A stretch of DNA of 38,780 bases from Mesaphorura yosii. Its lineage: Eukaryota > Arthropoda > Collembola > Poduromorpha > Tullbergiidae. A program made the translations under genes and the position numbers. The notes beneath the pieces were generated by a model. That model was not told the DNA's origin. It did not search any database and saw nothing but the letters and a program-made list of their open reading frames with translations. Location of the stretch: positions 1 to 38,780 of the forward strand of contig WIXG01000560.1 of assembly GCA_009869945.1 (NCBI GenBank), in the 5' to 3' direction. Shown piece after piece: positions 33,501 to 38,780 of this stretch; positions within the stretch are counted from its first letter, which is position 1, and each line of letters begins with the position of its first letter.

Positions 33501-36500
33501 TCACTCACATCCCCCCAAAATCGCAATAAATCTAAATAAAGAATATTTAAGTGATAACATCGTTCAGTTTTGCTTTGTGGTTGGGAGCTCCACGTGTCAA
33601 ATGTGAAAAATTGGACAACTGCTGACCGAAATACGCCATTTGTCTAATTAATTTTGTCAAAATACTTGGAAATATCCACCACGTCCCGAACACAATTTTG
33701 TTAAATGTATTTTAAAACTTTCGCATTTGCTTGAAGCGATGGCAAACACACACGCTATTCTTCACTATCCTGTCAGACATTCCGATTGTGAAATTCTACC
33801 TGAAAGAGAACCCATCCACTGGTGCTGTCCGTCTCTGACCTGCCGTGGAAATGGAATTGAAAACGAGGTCGAAATCATTCTAAAAGTGGAAGGAAACAAA
33901 TTCGCGAGGATGCTTGAGTTTGACGTTATCGCATTTCAGAGGAGAGGTGCGAGTAATTGAATTCGGTAGATAAAAACAAACCGCCATCAAATAGAAGCAG
34001 AAGCGAAAATAAAAAGTGAAAAGGTTTTGACTCATTTCGTGTTGTTTATGTGCGATTCCTACAATGCCCGGGAATGAATTCGCTCGTGAGTATTGCGTGT
34101 GCAGTCAACAGCGAAGCTTCGCTCTGAAATTGAGAAGCGTTAACCAATTTTCCATTAATCCGGCCCCGAGTTGGATGCGGCCGCAACAATAAAGCATCGT
34201 TTAATGCTTTCTCTGACCTGTCGTTCTCTGTTTGGGCACGAATTCTCACTTCACTCTCGGTTATCAGTGCAGGAGCGAATTACGTGCACGACAGTAACTT
34301 TTAAATTGATTCAATTTCCTGAATCCCACGGTACTCTTAAAAATCAATATGCTTTCTTTCCACCTTCGCGGGCGGATGAGCCGCCGCGTGCATAAAGCAC
34401 ACAAAACAGTGCAGGATGGAAGAGTGAAAAGAGTGCGAGTTTACTCAGCGATCTCTCATCTTCGAACAACGCAGAACAACCGCGTGCAATAAAAAGAGAA
34501 AGTTTATGCGAAAAGTCTGCAACTTCTTCGCATACATAAAAAGCGCGATAATAAACTGCCACGGCGTATCGGTTCTGATCTCGCGGATGCCACACGCAGA
34601 GCAGGGAAACACAAACACGGCCGGGAAGCCGGAATGACGATCGTGATAGCAGCCACGAGTGATGGCAAAAGTTTGCCTCTGCACGGATTGTGCGGCGGTG
34701 GCGGATGTGCACTCGTAATTTAGGATGCTGCGACGGAACTGCTTAACCGATGCAGGTCACATGCGTCGTGCATCATTTCGGATGACAGTGGCAGCTAGCA
34801 ATAAGAGCAGCTAATCCGGGCCAGGCACTTAATCAGTCGCATTGGACGGCTGCGTGAGTATACGAGTGCAGACAACAGCGCAGCGGCTGTTTATTCAGAA
34901 GACAATGCGATAAATAATGCAAGCATGAATGGAAGTGGTTTATAATTACAGCCCGTCTGCCTCCGGCTGTTTACTCAAAACACAACAGTTCTTCGGTCGT
35001 CGGATTTATATGAAAAATGAATACTAAACAAGAGAGCGGAAGGAAGTGGCTGCAGCGACGACAAGTTCAAATGAAAACTAGTTCAAGTGTACGCAGAAAG
35101 CAGCAAGTCGGACTGACGCTCTTTAGGAAAGGACTTGCGTTGCATTGCATTACATTGCGTGCGAGGAGGACACAAGAGTGTGCTAAAAAGGCAGCAAGGC
35201 AAAGATGAAGAGGAATCGTTGTTTTTAAGTCGATGGTTTGACGCAGGGGAAATGCAGCGTTGCTACAAGTGCTCAAATACTCGAATACGCGGTTCGAGGC
35301 CAAGCCAAACCAAGAAAGGTGCTTACTTATTCATGGACTTGATTCGCTGTTCACTACAACAAATAAAATCGGACAGAATATTACCGAAAGCACTTCTACC
35401 CTTTCGTTGTTTCTCAAATAGCGGGTTATTAGTCATTCCGCTCGGCACAGAGAACCAGAAATTAACTTTTGCCAGCCGGAGCTTCACTTTTATGTCTTCC
35501 AACTTGCAAAGAGCTACACTTAACCTGCCCGTCTTTTATATTCCATAAAAAGAAAAATGCTCAGAGTTGCTCTCGCATAAAAACATCGGCAGTTCTGAAT
35601 TCTGGCCAAACTCGACTGCGAGACAAACTTCTTGAGACACGACAAGCGTATTTGCGCTTTCTCCACGGCTTTCAAGTAAGTTACCCAGAAATTGTACTTA
35701 GCAGCTCTCTTCGATCTTGCTGGCGTGTGCTTGTGTGGGCACTCGATCAAAATGACTGTTTCAATATTTTGCAACTTGAAAGGTTTCTGCAGCAGGGAAT
35801 TTATGAATTAAACATCCGAGGGAAGGCACGAGCAGAGAGCAGTCGGAGGCAGTAAAAATGCGCTGTCGCCATTAGTTGACGTCCTGCTGCCGTCAGGCCA
35901 AGCATAAATATTTATGATACATTTGTCCAAGGCCGAGACGCACGATTCCAGGAAAGTCGCAATTATTGGGACTCTTCTAATTGCGAAAACAACTTTCGAT
36001 AGTGGGAGTCAAGCCAAGGCTGGACCATTCTCGTTCGGATTAATCGTATATCGTGTGCGTGTGAGCAGTTATGCCCTCCAGACGAAAGAAAGCAAGAAAG
36101 AAGCGTTTTCTCAAGTCAGAAAGGCGGATTCACGCTATCGCCGACAATTATCGTTGTACGAATTACATTTGCAAAGAGGACAAAAAGGCAGGCAGGATGG
36201 AGTTTAAATGGAAAGTTTGGGAACAAGTTGTAATGTTTAGTTAAATGAGCCTCGAGTGCTTTGAGGATGTGATCTCTACCCGGTCATTATTGCAGGCCGT
36301 CTTTGCCCACGCTGCCAGCCTGCCAGTGAAACACGAGAAGGCAAGGCAAAGCAGAGGCAGAGAATGCGGACGTAATGAATAAATAGTTGGGAAACTATTT
36401 TTTCTTGTATTAAATATTTACATTTTAGATGAGTTATTTTCTGCTCCATTTTTGAAGTAACGCGGGGAAGTAGAGTTTGAAGACATTACTCGTCGAAAAG

Positions 36501-38708
36501 GAGTAAAGAAGCATGAATAAAAATGTAGGAAGTCATTGTCTGAAACAATGCATGGTAGTTTAGTCAAATGAAAGCGTGGCGATAAGCAATGCTCAAAAAT
36601 GTGCCTCATCTCGCTTTTGCTCTTTGCTGCGCCCGACTGTGCCAGCGTTTTGCTTTTTTGCATGGGACGAGCAGAGTCGATTTGAAAGAGGGCGAAGGCA
36701 GGCAGCGCTTAAGAAAAGTTAATACAATAATGGAGTTGAATTAGAATTGAAAGGAAGTCTTAAATGCGAAGAATGAAACTCATCTCACAAATCACAACGC
36801 TAAAAGATGAAGAAGTGCGGAGATAGCGTTCGGCATGGAGATATCTGGAATAAAAGGCTGAATGGGTAGAAAAGAGTTTGGAAGAATGGAGCGCCCATTT
36901 AAATTCTCCTTGACTTTCGTTTACTTTCTGTTCCACCAACAGAAATCATTTACTCAGCTCCTGCCTTAACTCTTTCCATTTCTTTCACTCTTTCTCTCTT
37001 CCAAGCCACGCGCAGTTTAAGCCAAGAAGCAAACGTAGTCGGAGGAGAGAAAGTCGGCCTGAGTTTCCCTGGAGGGCAACACATTGTTTTCTTCGTTTCC
37101 AATTCGGCTGCCTTTATGAATGGCTGCATGATGGAAGACTACATCAAATGCCAGGCCGAAGCAAGAATGATAGACTCAGCCAGGCTCCTTCCTTGCGTCT
37201 ACTCGTCTCGACACAGGGCATATGCCCGCTACATGCTCACAAATGTCCTCCGAGCTGCGCGTTCTCTCTTTCGCCAATATCGTGGACAATTTATTTCCAC
37301 TTTTATCCTTCCACTTTCTCCAATTTACAAGATGCGAAAGTCGTAAGAGCAAATTGTTCCAAAGTAACTTCCCCACTGCCTCAAATGCGCTGCTCGGTCG
37401 GATGTATGACGCGAGTGTTTTATGGAGACTCCACGCGAGCTTGTGAGAGTGTGTCGGATCGAAGCTTCGAAGCACAGCACAAAGTGTTTGCTAAATCCCG
37501 GCCTAAACGCAGAGCGAGCGTGTTATTTACAAAAGAACGATCAAACGTCTGCTCTTCTTTTCCGGTGTTGCAAAATTATTATTGCCCCAAGGTTCCGAAT
37601 ATCCGAATGCGCGATTTCGAAGAGCAGGCTAAATCAAGCGCATATTTCGAGGATTCCTGCACGTTTGTCTTTGCAAGGGTTCAGGGAAGCCACAAAGTAA
37701 AGTGGAACTTGCTTTATCAGACGTCAGTTGAGTTAATAAGCCAATTTTAGCCTGCCTGCTATTTCGTATTTACAGACTGTCTGAATTATTATCTCTTAGT
37801 GAGAGTGACTCATTCTTGAGAAGCTATTTTAGGCGTCATTGAACACGATACGCAATCATGCTAATTTGCCTCTGCACGTCTTCTCCATCATCACGGCTGC
37901 CTGGAATTCTGATCTCCGCGCTGAAAGCAGCCTGCCTGCCTGCCTCCTGTTTGTATGCGTATAAATAGAAAAGCAAACAGCTTGAATGAATGGAGACGAG
38001 AAGCACTTCAAGGCCACTGGTGGGGCGCTCAATAATCTAATCTCGTAATGATGCTGGGTGTTAGCAGATAACCTGCACAATGCGACTCACAAGGTTCACT
38101 TCCATTTGACATTAACCTCGCATTTACTCATTAGAAAGCCCACCCATGAATCAGGCGAACAGCCTCGATGCTCTGTTGCTCTACGCGCTTATTTACGAGC
38201 ACATCTCTCCTCAGATTAATAAAATTAATTTGGCCTTCTTCGGACAAGCAGCGCCGTACAACTAATTAAAATAAAAGAATTATTGCTCGCGTGTGGTTAA
38301 CGTCATCCGGCGGCAGACAGGCACCGATGCTGCTTCAGTGAGTAAATTACAGACAGGAGTTTCTGGTTTCTGTCAGCAAGAGTGAAATGCCACACCGCCA
38401 GATCACGAATGAATCAACCAATTAATTAAAAGCGTGTGCGATCGTGCAGGCGTTTCCGGCTCCCCTCCGACGCGCAGGCGGCCATCAGCTTTAATTAATG
38501 GACACACAACACGCACGAAGCACTCACAGGAGCAGCACGGATCAGCATAACGATTCAATTCGTCAACAATAATCACGCGAATCGCGATAATTAGTCTTCA
38601 ACCGGGGAGCATTTCAGTAACGGCGGGCCGGGTTGAGTCTGACTCTCGACTCAAATATGCGAATTGCAAAAAGCGGCTGAGTTGCAGTTATCCGGCAAAG
38701 TGCAAAGT

Positions 38709-38736
38709 GGTATGGGTGGTATGCGGTATGGGTATG
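38709..38736 (+). repeat. GGTATG short tandem repeat
   Basis: Four copies of GGTATG in 28 bases, the last two adjacent and the others separated by one or three bases. Confidence 0.8.
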
Positions 38737-38780
38737 GACGGACACACTCCTGCCTCTCTATGCCGTTGCATAAACTTATT

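Larger units (their letters stand above)
23427..38780. other. Large receptor intron (over 15 kb, runs off the window)
   Basis: No exon with TM1 or TM2 features (for example a TNYF or LAVAD coding pattern) was found on the minus strand, so the first coding exon(s) probably lie beyond 38780. The stretch is single-copy in appearance with no transposon frames, tRNA or long tandem arrays. It is dotted with CATAAA/TTTATG and TAATTA words and holds one TATA/initiator pair on the plus strand. An unrecognised nested gene or non-coding RNA cannot be excluded. Confidence 0.6.

Noticed and set aside
12699..37812. AP-1-like TGAGTCA/TGACTCA sites (for example 12699, 13324, 14244, 15432, 21351, 34028, 37806)
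   Set aside because: About seven were found by eye in the window against roughly five expected by chance for a seven-base word in two forms, so there is no clear enrichment.
1..38780. Search for CRISPR arrays, bacterial operons, integrated viral or transposon proteins
   Set aside because: No spaced repeats, Shine-Dalgarno-led gene strings, reverse transcriptase, transposase or capsid-like frames were recognised; the DNA is ordinary animal genomic sequence.

Overview
The window is nuclear DNA from an animal, almost certainly an arthropod and most likely an insect or other pancrustacean. Every gene is split by GT-AG introns. The protein set is eukaryotic (a DNA end-joining factor, an ER UBX protein, a mitochondrial 2-oxoglutarate dehydrogenase subunit, a dopamine receptor). 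The receptor resembles the insect D2-like dopamine receptor (Dop2R) in its ICL2/TM4 stretch. I cannot name the species. All gene models were built by eye from reading frames, splice sites and phase bookkeeping, and comparisons with human and fly proteins are from memory.

Layout. Bases 1-5169 hold no gene I can support. Three plus-strand genes follow at close spacing, with introns of about 50-100 bp: XRCC4 (3 exons, 5170-6361, 343 aa), FAF2/UBXD8 (7 exons, 7333-9290, 497 aa) and DLST (10 coding exons, 10070-12248, 478 aa, probably with a non-coding first exon). All three models are complete and in frame, and each has a plausible AATAAA downstream. On the minus strand, tail-to-tail with DLST, lies a D2-like dopamine receptor. 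Its last eight coding exons run from 23426 down to a stop at 13558 (457 aa visible, from just before TM3 to the C terminus). I did not find the exon(s) for the N terminus, TM1 and TM2. They probably lie beyond the right edge, so 23427-38780 is read as one intron of more than 15 kb.

Function. The genes are not one pathway: XRCC4 is non-homologous end joining, FAF2 is ER-associated degradation and lipid droplet control through p97, DLST is the TCA cycle, and Dop2R is neuromodulation. The contrast is between compact housekeeping genes and a receptor with long, non-repetitive introns that may carry regulatory DNA.

I found no evidence for a previously undescribed system. The points most worth checking are in-frame skippable exons in the receptor's third intracellular loop, a DRF in place of DRY in the receptor, a shortened coiled coil and a conserved-looking CK2/PNKP-type site in XRCC4, an FPK in place of FPR in the FAF2 UBX loop, and a TATA/initiator pair inside the large receptor intron.
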